A program made the position numbers and the translations under genes. Of a stretch of DNA of 33,824 nucleotides, positions 9,328 to 16,655 are shown in pieces. Positions within the stretch are counted from its first letter, which is position 1. Every line of letters begins with the position of its first letter. The DNA comes from Anaerobiospirillum sp. Its GTDB lineage: Bacteria; Pseudomonadota; Gammaproteobacteria; Enterobacterales; Succinivibrionaceae. The notes under the pieces are model-generated. The model was not told the origin of the DNA and made no database searches. It was given only the letters and a program-made list of their open reading frames with translations. The DNA lies in assembly GCA_029258325.1 (NCBI GenBank), contig JARHZF010000159.1, positions 1 through 33,824 on the forward strand. Direction: 5' to 3'.

Positions 9328-10918
9328 ATTAAATATAAATAATCAAATTGTTAATATAGAAAATGCTTTTGAACTTGATAGTTCAGATCTATATCCATCT
9401 TTTGATAAAATTGATTTAAAAAGTACTGCAGATGTGAAGGGGCGTGATTTCGCCTCTTTGCAATTGCGAGTTAAAAATGCAATTAAAGCATTAGTTCTAT
9501 CAAATGCATCAAAAATAGCTATTATTTGTGGTTCAAATCAAGTAAACAAGGAAGCTATAGCTAAAAGTATTTGTGAAAAATACAATAAAGATAAGAGTAT
9601 ACATGTTTGCATTGATACAAATAAAAAAGAGCTATTTTTTGATAAGAAGAATAATAAAAAAGGCATAATGTATGAGAACTCAATTATCATTATGCCTTGT
9701 GCTTTATTAAATACAAAATCTCATTATTTAGATAAGATTGATAAAGCCTTATATGAAAATAAGGCTTTAAAATTAATCTTATGTGGAGATGCAACAGATT
9801 GTGCTCAATTAGCAATGCTATGGCCAGCAACAGAAAATGCTATTAGTGCAGATTTTGTTGTAGAGTTTCCAACTTTAAATGGTCTTTATACCATGTCTAC
9901 TTTGATAAAATCATATGTAGATGAGTATAAAATAAAGGATGTAGATATAGAGGCAATTGAGCTTTTATGTACTTATACATGCCGTTTAAGTGGAGATAGA
10001 CGCTATTTAGGTTTACTTGATGAAACCTTACGTTCTATTCTACAAGAGGCTTATTTTTATACAGATAGTGCTGATAAATTTATTAGTAAAAAGAGCGTAT
10101 TAAAGGCCTTATGTGCTCGCGATTTTAGAGTAAATTATCTACAAGAGTCAGAGCTTCGTGAACATAGAGATAGACAAATATTAATAACAACAGAAGGTGC
10201 TGTTGTAGGCCAAATTAATGGTTTATCTGTAATTGAGACTATGGGCACATCTTATGAGTTTGGTGAACCTGTAAGAATCACTGCAACTATTAAGGCAGGT
10301 GGTGATGGTGACGTTGTTGATATTGAAAGAAAAGCAGAACTTGCAGGTCAAATTCATGCTAAAGCCATGATGATTATAAATGGTTTTATTACAAAGGAAT
10401 TTGGCTCTGAATCACCATTACCTGTAACCTCAAGCTTAGTTTTTGAACAATCATATTCTGAAGTTGATGGTGATAGTGCATCTTTAACAGGTCTTTGTGC
10501 TATATTGTCTTGCCTCTCTAATTTACCAATACGTCAAGATTTAGCTGTCACAGGTGCTGTAGATCAATTTGGTGATGTACAACCTGTAGGTGGTGTAAAT
10601 GAAAAGATTGAGGGATTTTTTAGGGTATGTAGGCTACATGGTTTAACAGGAACACAAGGTGTAATTATTCCAGAGTCTTGTATAAATCAATTAGTTTTAA
10701 GACCATATATAGTAAAGGCTGTAGAAAGTGGTTTATTCCATATTTATACAGTATCACATGTAAAAGAAGCCATAAAACTTTTAACAACCGTAGATTTTGG
10801 AAATGCTGAAATTATTGATTCTATGTATCATAGAATAGTAACTCGTCTTTATGAAGTAGCAACTCAAGAAGATGAATTACCTTGGTGGAATATATTAAGA
10901 TTTTTAAAAAAGGATTGA
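9314..10918 (+). CDS. Lon-like serine-lysine protease, YcbZ/LonH type
   Basis: 534-residue protein with a C-terminal Lon protease domain. The dyad is Ser388 in EVDGDSASLTG and Lys431 in GGVNEKIEGFF, 43 residues apart, as between Ser679 and Lys722 of E. coli Lon. VIETMGTSYEFGEPVRI and GGDGDVVDIERKAELAGQIH before it resemble E. coli YcbZ. The N-terminal 270 residues occupy the AAA position, but no GxxxxGK[ST] is seen (ICGSNQVNKEA at 71-81 is in the expected place) and IIIMPCALL lacks a Walker B acidic pair, so ATP hydrolysis looks unlikely. The start is TTG at 9314, preceded by GAGG at a 6-nt spacing inside hpt; it overlaps the hpt end by 14 nt, which suggests coupling. Substrate unknown. Confidence 0.88.
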   Translation: MKSAKLNINNQIVNIENAFELDSSDLYPSFDKIDLKSTADVKGRDFASLQLRVKNAIKALVLSNASKIAIICGSNQVNKEAIAKSICEKYNKDKSIHVCIDTNKKELFFDKKNNKKGIMYENSIIIMPCALLNTKSHYLDKIDKALYENKALKLILCGDATDCAQLAMLWPATENAISADFVVEFPTLNGLYTMSTLIKSYVDEYKIKDVDIEAIELLCTYTCRLSGDRRYLGLLDETLRSILQEAYFYTDSADKFISKKSVLKALCARDFRVNYLQESELREHRDRQILITTEGAVVGQINGLSVIETMGTSYEFGEPVRITATIKAGGDGDVVDIERKAELAGQIHAKAMMIINGFITKEFGSESPLPVTSSLVFEQSYSEVDGDSASLTGLCAILSCLSNLPIRQDLAVTGAVDQFGDVQPVGGVNEKIEGFFRVCRLHGLTGTQGVIIPESCINQLVLRPYIVKAVESGLFHIYTVSHVKEAIKLLTTVDFGNAEIIDSMYHRIVTRLYEVATQEDELPWWNILRFLKKD

Positions 10919-10921
10919 TAA

Positions 10922-11569
10922 ATGAAAAGAATTTTAGCTTTTGGTGACTCTAATACTTGGGGTTTAAAGCCTCTTGAAAATACTAGTTCTCCTGCAGAAC
11001 GCTATGATACAGAAACAAGATGGACTTCTTTATTACAAAAGTATTTAGGTACTGACGCTTTTGTTATTGAGCAAGGTTTAAATGGTAGAAATACAGGTAT
11101 TGATGATTTAGGTCGTGGTTATAAATTAAATTTAAATGCACAAAGTGTATTTTCAGCTATTGTAGAAAGTTCTACACCACTTGATTTAATTATCATTATG
11201 CTAGGCACAAATGATTGTCATTTAAGATATGACATAGATGAAAAAGTAAGTGCAAATAATATTGAAGAACTTATAAAGATAGCTCAATCAAATATTGTAG
11301 TAGGAGATATTCCACATATTTTAATTATATCTCCAGTACCTTTAAGAGATGAGCCTTTAAATGAAGTTAATACAGCTTTAAATATTGCAATGTCACATAA
11401 ACTTGCTCCTTTATATGAAGAGATTTGTAGCAAGTATGACAATGTATCTTTCTTAGATGCACAAAGTGCAGTTTCTTTAGCTGATGGTTGCGATGGCATT
11501 CACCTATCAGAAAAAGCACATAAAGATTTATCTATGCTTATCTTTGAAAAAGTAAAAGAGATTTTATAA
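10922..11569 (+). CDS. SGNH/GDSL-type hydrolase (esterase)
   Basis: 215-residue SGNH hydrolase, last gene of the tamA operon, starting 3 nt after the Lon-like gene. All four blocks are present: GDSN with nucleophile Ser10, GLNGRN at 52-57 (block II Gly), GTNDCH at 95-100 (block III Asn97), and DGIHLSEKAH with Asp191 and His194. There is no signal peptide, so it acts in the cytoplasm. The family cleaves esters of lipids, aryl acetates or carbohydrates; the sequence does not tell which. The opening (AFGDSNTWG) and the RYDTETRWTSLLQ stretch resemble the arylesterase-like group. Only 6 nt separate its stop from the stop of the convergent regulator gene, and no terminator is visible, so the transcripts may overlap. 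Confidence 0.88.
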   Translation: MKRILAFGDSNTWGLKPLENTSSPAERYDTETRWTSLLQKYLGTDAFVIEQGLNGRNTGIDDLGRGYKLNLNAQSVFSAIVESSTPLDLIIIMLGTNDCHLRYDIDEKVSANNIEELIKIAQSNIVVGDIPHILIISPVPLRDEPLNEVNTALNIAMSHKLAPLYEEICSKYDNVSFLDAQSAVSLADGCDGIHLSEKAHKDLSMLIFEKVKEIL

Positions 11570-11575
11570 AGCTCT

Positions 11576-12295
11576 TTAATTTAAAGACGCATCTATATTT
11601 AATTTAAAAATATCAAGAGGTATATAGTGCTTTGTAACTAAAATTACCTCTTTATTTTCATCATACATACTCTCTTGTATCATAATAAAATCTTCTTTAT
11701 TAGAGATTGTATATTTCTTAGATGAAAAGTTCCCTGTATTTGATGGGGAGAAAGTATATTCAATAGATGCGTATTTATTATATACATCGCACTCTAAATA
11801 CTTTAAAAGACTATCTATATTATTTAAATCAATATTATCTTTAGAAATACTTTCAATAGGTATAAAGCTAAGAGAATAAGCACAAGGTATATGATGAGTT
11901 TTATACCATCTATTAGCTATAACAATAGCACTTGATTTTTTCTTTAATATATTAGTGATAAAGGCACTAGCTGGTTCTATTTTAAAATCAATTTCAACAA
12001 GATTATCTAAATTCTTACTACAGCATCTGTAAATAGGGTGATACATTAATTCTTTATTTTTAATATTATCATTTGATGCAGGATCGTTTACAAAGCTACC
12101 AACGCCTACTTTATTTGTAATAAGGTTATCCTCTTGTAGTAAAGCAAGAGCTTTTCTTAAAGTCATACGACTAACACCCATACTTTTTGCAAGCTCATTT
12201 TCAGAGGGCAATTGAGTATTAGGTGGATATATTTGACTTTGAATATCTTCATAAAGTCTATTATAAATATCAACATATTTAATTAATTTAGACAT
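11576..12295 (-). CDS. GntR-family transcriptional regulator, HutC/UTRA subfamily
   Basis: 239-residue one-component regulator. Residues 9-72 are a GntR winged helix: YNRLYEDIQSQIYPPNTQLP, then SENELAKSMGVSRMTLRKAL (helix-turn-helix), then the wing NKVGVGSFVND. Residues about 85-235 fit a UTRA effector-binding domain (IEPASAFITNIL, IVIANRWYKTHHIPCAYSLS). AGAGG precedes the ATG at 12295. The gene is divergent from udp, the transporter gene and deoB, so the natural inference is that it represses this nucleoside operon and responds to a nucleoside or sugar phosphate; the effector cannot be read from sequence. Palindromes of TATAC-AR-GTATA type in the shared 543-nt intergenic region are candidate operators, one half-site lying about 65 nt upstream of its own start. 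Confidence 0.9.
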   Translation of the reverse strand: MSKLIKYVDIYNRLYEDIQSQIYPPNTQLPSENELAKSMGVSRMTLRKALALLQEDNLITNKVGVGSFVNDPASNDNIKNKELMYHPIYRCCSKNLDNLVEIDFKIEPASAFITNILKKKSSAIVIANRWYKTHHIPCAYSLSFIPIESISKDNIDLNNIDSLLKYLECDVYNKYASIEYTFSPSNTGNFSSKKYTISNKEDFIMIQESMYDENKEVILVTKHYIPLDIFKLNIDASLN

Positions 12296-12361
12296 ATAAC
12301 CTCTTTTATAAAAAATTTAAATATAAAAATATAATTATGTATATTTTTAGTTAAATTTTAG

Positions 12362-12373
12362 CAAACTTGTATA
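12362..12373. promoter_or_regulatory. Candidate GntR operator half-site near the regulator's own start
   Basis: CAAACTTGTATA; its complement, TATACAAGTTTG, matches TATACARGTATA at 9 of 12 positions. It sits 67-78 nt upstream of the regulator's ATG, so autoregulation is possible. Weaker than the udp-side sites. Confidence 0.3.
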
Positions 12374-12605
12374 GATTATAATTTAAATTTATTATATAAG
12401 ACAAATTATCCTTATATATTTTCATACATAGTTTTAATCTGCTTATATTTTTATATATTAATTAAAAAAAATGCACTTGTCTAATTAAAAATGAAAAAAT
12501 AAATAAGTGGTTTAAATAAGATAAACAAGCCATTTAATAAATGTGATGTAGTTTGCAATTTTTAAAGAAAGAAGAAAAATAGCTGTGTTTTTATTATATT
12601 TTCAA

Positions 12606-12617
12606 TATACAGGTATT
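12606..12617. promoter_or_regulatory. Candidate GntR operator, upstream copy
   Basis: TATACAGGTATT, an 11/12 match to the palindrome at 12792-12803; the surrounding bases extend it to TATACAGGTATTATAC. It lies about 190 bp upstream of the udp transcription start, where looping to the proximal sites is possible. Confidence 0.45.
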
Positions 12618-12758
12618 ATACAAATATTAACATCTTAAAAATAAAAGAAAAAAAATGAATAAAAAAAGAATTTTATAGTTAAAAAACCTTGTTTAATTTT
12701 TATTTATTGCTTTTTAAATCAAGTGTTTATTTTAATAAGAAAAATGTACTTTTCTAAT

Positions 12759-12787
12759 TTGACTATTTTAAAGTCTTAAACTAGTAT
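12759..12787 (+). promoter_or_regulatory. sigma-70 promoter of udp
   Basis: TTGACT (12759-12764), a 17-nt spacer, TAGTAT (12782-12787). Predicted start near 12794, 45 nt before the udp ATG. Both boxes are near consensus and the spacer is ideal. The start falls inside the palindrome 12792-12803, and the -35 box abuts the direct repeat ending at 12759, so both are placed to control it. Confidence 0.65.
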
Positions 12788-12791
12788 TAAC

Positions 12792-12803
12792 TATACAGGT
12801 ATA
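12792..12803. promoter_or_regulatory. Candidate GntR operator over the udp transcription start
   Basis: Perfect palindrome TATAC-AG-GTATA. Its centre lies at the predicted transcription start of udp. Operators of the HutC subfamily are commonly AT-rich palindromes with a GT-N(variable)-AC core; the link to this regulator is inferred from position and repetition. Confidence 0.55.
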
Positions 12804-12813
12804 AATCAATGTA

Positions 12814-12825
12814 AATACAAGTATA
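12814..12825. promoter_or_regulatory. Candidate GntR operator in the udp leader
   Basis: AATACAAGTATA, palindromic core ATAC-AA-GTAT, centred 22 bp (about two helical turns) downstream of the 12792-12803 site and directly before the ribosome binding site. Same-face spacing supports cooperative binding of two dimers. Confidence 0.5.
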
Positions 12826-12838
12826 AAGGAATTAAACC

Positions 12839-13618
12839 ATGCAAAATTATTCAGGTGATGTAAATTTACAATATCATTTACAAATTCGTAAAGGTGATGT
12901 AGGTCGTTATGTCCTACTTCCAGGCGATCCAAAAAGATGTGAAAAAATAGCAGCTCATTTTGATGATGCTAAATTAATTGCAGATAGCCGTGAATATGTA
13001 ACTTATACAGGTTATTTAGATGGTGAAAAAGTAAGTGTAACCTCAACTGGTATTGGTGGTCCTTCTGCATCTATTGCTCTTGAAGAGTTAGTTTTATCAG
13101 GTGCTGATACATTTATTCGTGTAGGTACTTGTGGTGGTATAGATTTAGATGTTAAAGGTGGTGATATTGTTGTTGCAACTGGTGCTATTCGTATGGAAGG
13201 CACAAGTAAAGAATATGCCCCAATTGAATATCCTGCAGTTGCAGATCTAGATGTAACTAATGCACTAGTGCAAGCTGCTCGCAATCTAAAATGTACATGC
13301 CATGCTGGTGTTGTTGAATGTAAAGATGCTTTTTATGGTCAACATGAACCTCAAAGAATGCCTGTAAGTTATGAGCTTTTAAATAAGTGGGAAGCTTGGA
13401 AACGTATGGGATGTAAAGCATCTGAAATGGAATCTGCAGCATTATTTATTGCAGCAAGCCATTTAAGAGTACGTTGTGGTTCTAATTTCTTAGTAGTTGG
13501 AAATCAAGAACGTGCAGCTTTAGGTATGGATAATCCTATGGTTCACGATACAGAACTTGCTATTTCTGTAGCTGTTGAAGCATTACGCATCTTAATTAAA
13601 AATGATAAAAACAAATAA
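12839..13618 (+). CDS. udp: Uridine phosphorylase
   Basis: Cytoplasmic enzyme that cleaves uridine with phosphate to uracil and ribose 1-phosphate. The 259 residues are close to E. coli Udp (253). Family marks: [12 protein letters not shown] at 27-38 (phosphate-binding Gly and Arg), [20 protein letters not shown] from 94, [11 protein letters not shown] with the base-binding Gln/Arg region, and SEMESAALF from 195, whose Glu-Met-Glu binds the ribose. The pattern fits uridine phosphorylase rather than purine nucleoside phosphorylase. AAAGGA lies 8 nt before the ATG. It is first in the operon with the nucleoside transporter (42-nt gap) and deoB, which removes the ribose 1-phosphate. Control by the divergent GntR regulator is likely (see operators). 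Confidence 0.95.
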   Translation: MQNYSGDVNLQYHLQIRKGDVGRYVLLPGDPKRCEKIAAHFDDAKLIADSREYVTYTGYLDGEKVSVTSTGIGGPSASIALEELVLSGADTFIRVGTCGGIDLDVKGGDIVVATGAIRMEGTSKEYAPIEYPAVADLDVTNALVQAARNLKCTCHAGVVECKDAFYGQHEPQRMPVSYELLNKWEAWKRMGCKASEMESAALFIAASHLRVRCGSNFLVVGNQERAALGMDNPMVHDTELAISVAVEALRILIKNDKNK

Positions 13619-13660
13619 CTAAAAGTTATTTGAAAGCTTACTAGCAGAGGAGTATTGTAG

Positions 13661-14863
13661 ATGCTACAGTTTTTATTAAATTGTCTTGGTATTGGACTTG
13701 TTGTTGGTTTATGTTTTTTACTCTCTTGGAATAAAAAAGAAATCAAGTGGAAATTAGCCTTAAAGGCATTAGTTGCACAATTTATTATTGCTTTTCTGCT
13801 AGTTAAGTTTCCTTTAGGACAGCAATTTGTAAAACTCTTATCAGATGGTATTACAGCTGTTATTAATTGTGGTAGAGAGGGCTTACTTTTTGTATTTGGT
13901 CCTCTTGCAGATAGTAGTCAATTAGGTTTTATCTTCGTTGTTCAAACTTTAGGTAATATTATCTTTATATCTGCTTTAGTTAGCGTACTTTACTACTTTG
14001 GCGTTTTAGGCTTTATTGTTAAGTGGATAGGTAAGGGTATTGGTCGTTTAATGGGCACAACAGAAGTAGAAAGCTTTGTTGCTGTTGCAAATATGTTCTT
14101 AGGTCAAACAGACAGCCCTATTTTAATTAGTAAATATATAAGAAACATGACAGACAGTGAAATATTTGTTATTTTAGTAGCAGGTATGGGTAGTATGTCT
14201 GTATCAATATTAGGTGGTTATAATGCTTTAGGCATACCTATGGAATACTTAATTATAGCTAGTGCTATGGTTCCTGTAGGTAGTATTTTAATTGCAAAAA
14301 TTATTTTACCTCAAGTTGATAAGGTTCAAAATATATCCAATATTAAGATGGATAGTAAAGGTCAAAACACTAATGCAATTGATGCTATAGCAGATGGTGC
14401 ATCAACAGGTATGCATATGGCAATAGCTATTGCTGCATCTTTAGTTGCTATTATTGGTGTAGTTACACTTATCAATATGATTTTAGGTTATGTAAATATA
14501 AGTTTAGAACAAGTTTTCTCCTATGTATTTGCTCCATTTGGTTTCTTTATGGGTCTTGATACAAATGAAATCTTTATGGAAGGCAGATTACTTGGTAATA
14601 AATTAATCTTAAATGAATTTATAGCATTCCAAGAATTAGGTCAATTACTTGCAAGTTTAGACCCACGTGTAGGTATGATATGTGCAATCTCATTATGTGG
14701 TTTTGCAAACTTATCAAGTCTTGGTATTTGTGTAGCTGGTATTGCAGTTTTATGCCCAGAAAAGAGACATGTTTTATCAAGATTAGTATTTAGAGCTATG
14801 TTAGGTGGTGTATTAGTAAGTATTTTAAGTGCTATGATTGTAGGTCTTATAACTTATTACTAA
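13661..14863 (+). CDS. Concentrative nucleoside transporter (NupC/CNT family)
   Basis: 400-residue inner-membrane symporter that imports nucleosides with a cation. Hydrophobic segments run throughout (for example 6-22, 33-50, 87-112, about 170-190, 245-275, 375-398). CNT signatures: GQTDSPILISKYI from 148 (in other CNTs GQ[ST]E), the re-entrant region before it (VESFVAVANMFL), GRLLGNKLILNEF with the conserved Glu, and CGFANLSSLGI, the second substrate-binding hairpin with Asn and Ser. Asp151 replaces the usual Glu. The position between udp and deoB indicates pyrimidine ribonucleosides, such as uridine, as substrates. A strong ribosome binding site (AGAGGAG) precedes the ATG. I give no symbol because nupC, nupX and other paralogs are not separable by eye. 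Confidence 0.92.
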   Translation: MLQFLLNCLGIGLVVGLCFLLSWNKKEIKWKLALKALVAQFIIAFLLVKFPLGQQFVKLLSDGITAVINCGREGLLFVFGPLADSSQLGFIFVVQTLGNIIFISALVSVLYYFGVLGFIVKWIGKGIGRLMGTTEVESFVAVANMFLGQTDSPILISKYIRNMTDSEIFVILVAGMGSMSVSILGGYNALGIPMEYLIIASAMVPVGSILIAKIILPQVDKVQNISNIKMDSKGQNTNAIDAIADGASTGMHMAIAIAASLVAIIGVVTLINMILGYVNISLEQVFSYVFAPFGFFMGLDTNEIFMEGRLLGNKLILNEFIAFQELGQLLASLDPRVGMICAISLCGFANLSSLGICVAGIAVLCPEKRHVLSRLVFRAMLGGVLVSILSAMIVGLITYY

Positions 14864-14917
14864 TAAATATAGAAAGCTTTAAATACAAGAATTTTTTGTA
14901 AGATTGAAGGTGTAAAA

Positions 14918-16084
14918 ATGAAAAGAGTGTTCTTAATAGTATTAGATTCTTTTGGTGTAGGAGCAATGCAAGACTCTAAGTCTTTTGGTGATGTAGGTGT
15001 TAATACCTTAAAAAGTTGTTCAACTTCACCATTTTTTAGTATGCCAAATTTATTAAAAGCAGGTCTTTCTAATATTGATGGTGTAGATTTCCTTAAAAAA
15101 GAGGAGAATCAAACTGGTGCTATAGCTCGTTTACAAGAACAATCTATGGGTAAAGATACAACTATAGGACATTGGGAAATTGCAGGTATTATTTCACCAA
15201 AGGCACTTCCTACATATCCAAATGGTTTTCCAGATGAAATTATAGAGCCATTTTGTAAAGCAACAGGTCGTGGCATTTTAGCTAATGCACCATGGTCAGG
15301 TACTGAAGTAATTGAAAAGTTTGGTGATGAGCATGTAAAAACAGGCAAGTTAATTGTTTATACATCAGCAGACTCAGTATTTCAAATTGCAGCTCATGAA
15401 GATATTGTTCCACCAGAGACTTTATATGAGTATTGCAAAATTGCAAGAAATTTACTTCAAGGTAAGCATGGTGTAGGTCGTGTTATTGCTCGTCCTTTCA
15501 TTGGTACAAGTGGTAATTATAAGAGAACATCAAATAGACATGACTTTTCATTAGAGCCACCAAAGAAGACCTTATTAGATGCTGTAAAAGAAAAGGGACT
15601 TGCTTCAATATCTGTAGGTAAGATTTATGATATTTTTGCAGGCATAGGTACAACAGAACATGTTTACAATAAGAGCAATGAGGATGGTTTAAATCATACT
15701 TTAAACTATGCTAAAAAGGACTTTAATGGTTTATGCTTTGTAAACTTAGTTGACTTTGATATGCTTTATGGTCATAGACGTGATATTGATGGTTATGCAA
15801 AGGCATTAAATGTATTTGATACATGGTTGCCTACATTTATGGAGCAATTAGGTGATGATGATGTTGTTATGATTACAGCAGATCATGGTTGTGATCCTGC
15901 TTATACAAAGACAACAGATCATACACGTGAATATGTTCCTATGATAGCTCTTGGCAAGAAGATAAAGCCATGTAACCTAGGTACAAGATCTTCATTTGCA
16001 GATATAGCAGCAACAGTAGCTGAGATGTTAAATGTAGATTTAGATACAGAGGGCAAGAGTTTTGCTAAAGAGATTTTAAAATAA
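14918..16084 (+). CDS. deoB: Phosphopentomutase
   Basis: Converts ribose 1-phosphate (and deoxyribose 1-phosphate) to the 5-phosphate, completing nucleoside breakdown begun by Udp. The 388 residues belong to the alkaline phosphatase superfamily. Visible: metal-binding Asp10 in VLDSFGVGAM; GKDTTIGHWEIAG from 79 with Thr81 at the place of the phosphorylated Thr85 of the Bacillus cereus enzyme; YTSADSVFQIAAHED; GRVIARPFIG; LVDFDMLYGHRRD; and TADHGCDPAY...TDHTREYVP with Asp and His metal ligands. GAAGGTG precedes the ATG. Last gene of the udp operon; a terminator follows 27 nt after its stop. deoC, deoA and deoD are absent from the window, so the set serves ribonucleosides at least. Confidence 0.96.
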   Translation: MKRVFLIVLDSFGVGAMQDSKSFGDVGVNTLKSCSTSPFFSMPNLLKAGLSNIDGVDFLKKEENQTGAIARLQEQSMGKDTTIGHWEIAGIISPKALPTYPNGFPDEIIEPFCKATGRGILANAPWSGTEVIEKFGDEHVKTGKLIVYTSADSVFQIAAHEDIVPPETLYEYCKIARNLLQGKHGVGRVIARPFIGTSGNYKRTSNRHDFSLEPPKKTLLDAVKEKGLASISVGKIYDIFAGIGTTEHVYNKSNEDGLNHTLNYAKKDFNGLCFVNLVDFDMLYGHRRDIDGYAKALNVFDTWLPTFMEQLGDDDVVMITADHGCDPAYTKTTDHTREYVPMIALGKKIKPCNLGTRSSFADIAATVAEMLNVDLDTEGKSFAKEILK

Positions 16085-16110
16085 TCCTAAATTGATGTAA
16101 GGTATAGATG

Positions 16111-16144
16111 AAATGATAGTCTTTTGTAAGGCTATCATTTTTTT
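16111..16144 (+). terminator. Terminator of the udp-transporter-deoB operon
   Basis: Arms AAATGATAG (16111-16119) and CTATCATTT (16132-16140) with a 12-nt loop, followed by TTTT. The outer bases GATG and CATC extend the pairing. It ends plus-strand transcription 60 nt after deoB and before the minus-strand tRNA unit. Confidence 0.8.
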
Positions 16145-16182
16145 CATCTATGTTATATCTAGTATAGGCTTTTACTTCAGGC

Positions 16183-16208
16183 AAAAAAAAATCAGCATTA
16201 AGCTGATT
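16183..16208 (-). terminator. Terminator of tRNA-Asn copy 1
   Basis: On the minus strand AATCAGC, loop TTAAT, GCTGATT, then an unbroken T-run (16189-16183). It begins 6 nt after the tRNA 3' end; the same hairpin follows copy 2. Confidence 0.9.
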
Positions 16209-16213
16209 CTTAT

Positions 16214-16289
16214 TGGCTCCTCCTACAGGACTTGAACCTGTGACATACGGATTAACAGTCCGCCGTTCTACCGACTGAACTAAGGAGGA
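16214..16289 (-). tRNA. tRNA-Asn (anticodon GTT), copy 1
   Basis: 76 nt including an encoded CCA. On the minus strand: acceptor TCCTCCT paired with AGGAGGA, discriminator G, D-arm with GTTCAGTCGGTAGAAC, anticodon stem-loop GGACTGTTAATCC with GTT at 34-36, and T-arm CAGGTTCAAGTCCTG. It has its own promoter and terminator. The second copy at 17640-17715 is in the opposite orientation and reads identically over the whole gene. An open frame running across it on the minus strand (to 16295) is an artefact of the tRNA. Confidence 0.98.
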
Positions 16290-16328
16290 ACTCATTTTGT
16301 TTTTCAGTGTTGCCTGAAAACGAGGTAC

Positions 16329-16357
16329 ATTATAATAGCCTATTTATAATTAGTCAA
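16329..16357 (-). promoter_or_regulatory. Promoter of tRNA-Asn copy 1
   Basis: On the minus strand TTGACT (16357-16352), a 17-nt spacer, consensus TATAAT (16334-16329). The predicted leader is about 33 nt. The -10 box, leader start and leader hairpin are shared with copy 2; upstream of the -10 the two copies diverge. Confidence 0.8.
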
Positions 16358-16502
16358 GTAATTTTATAAAATAATTTAAATTAATTTGATAACTAATTGA
16401 TTATAAAGATAATATTACTGTAAAAACAAGCGACCTGTACGGTTGAAAAAAAAGAGATATTATATAATTGATATATGTTATTTTTTTAAATGTACAATAT
16501 AT

Positions 16503-16577
16503 AGTCCTTGTGATTTTTGCTGTATCACTTAAACTAAAATATTTATTTCTTATGTAAAAATAATATAAAGCTTACAT
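16503..16577 (-). repeat. 75-nt dispersed element, copy D
   Basis: Minus-strand copy. It opens ATGTAAGCTTTATATTA, has TACATAAGA, TTTAAGTGATA and ends GCAAAAATCACAAGGACT. Alignment to copy A at 17261-17334 holds from end to end at nearly constant length, and the 6 bases before it (TTCATG context) match too. It lies downstream of the thioredoxin-like gene and 214 nt upstream of tRNA-Asn copy 1, in the same orientation as both. Confidence 0.55.
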
Positions 16578-16611
16578 GAATTAAATTTTAGTATTTAGAT
16601 TAGTCTTTTAT

Positions 16612-16644
16612 AACTTTAAAGCTAAAAGAGCTAGCTTTAAAGTT
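16612..16644 (-). terminator. Inverted repeat after the thioredoxin-like gene, possible terminator
   Basis: Perfect 13-bp arms AACTTTAAAGCTA and TAGCTTTAAAGTT with a 7-nt loop, 11 nt after the stop codon. The position suits a terminator, but the downstream side reads ATAAAAGACT, with no real U-tract, so termination strength is doubtful; it may instead shield the mRNA 3' end. Confidence 0.4.
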
Positions 16645-16655
16645 ACTTTGAAAGA

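Larger units (their letters stand above)
12296..12838. promoter_or_regulatory. Divergent regulatory region between the GntR gene and udp
   Basis: 543 non-coding bases. Contents: half-site 12362-12373, palindrome 12606-12617, direct repeats 12471-12486 and 12744-12759, the udp promoter 12759-12787, palindromes 12792-12803 and 12814-12825, and the udp ribosome binding site AAAGGA at 12825-12830. A TGTGA half-site at 12543 recalls CRP but the other half is poor. No gene is seen. Confidence 0.6.
16290..16655. other. Intergenic region between tRNA-Asn copy 1 and the thioredoxin-like gene
   Basis: 366 non-coding bases. It contains the leader and promoter of tRNA copy 1 (16290-16357), one copy of the 75-nt dispersed element (16503-16577, minus) and an inverted repeat after the thioredoxin-like gene (16612-16644). 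Nothing coding is seen. Confidence 0.6.

Noticed and set aside
11570..11590. Shared terminator between the esterase and regulator genes
   Set aside because: Only a short AT palindrome CTTTAA-T-TTAAAG is seen, with no stable stem or T-run.
12543..12558. CRP-like site upstream of udp
   Set aside because: TGTGA is present but the second half (TTGCA) is poor, and it lies about 250 bp from the udp start.
16065..16295. 76-codon minus-strand frame with a plausible-looking start
   Set aside because: It reads through the tRNA-Asn gene and its terminator; the peptide segment over the tRNA is the well-known false product of tRNA sequence.
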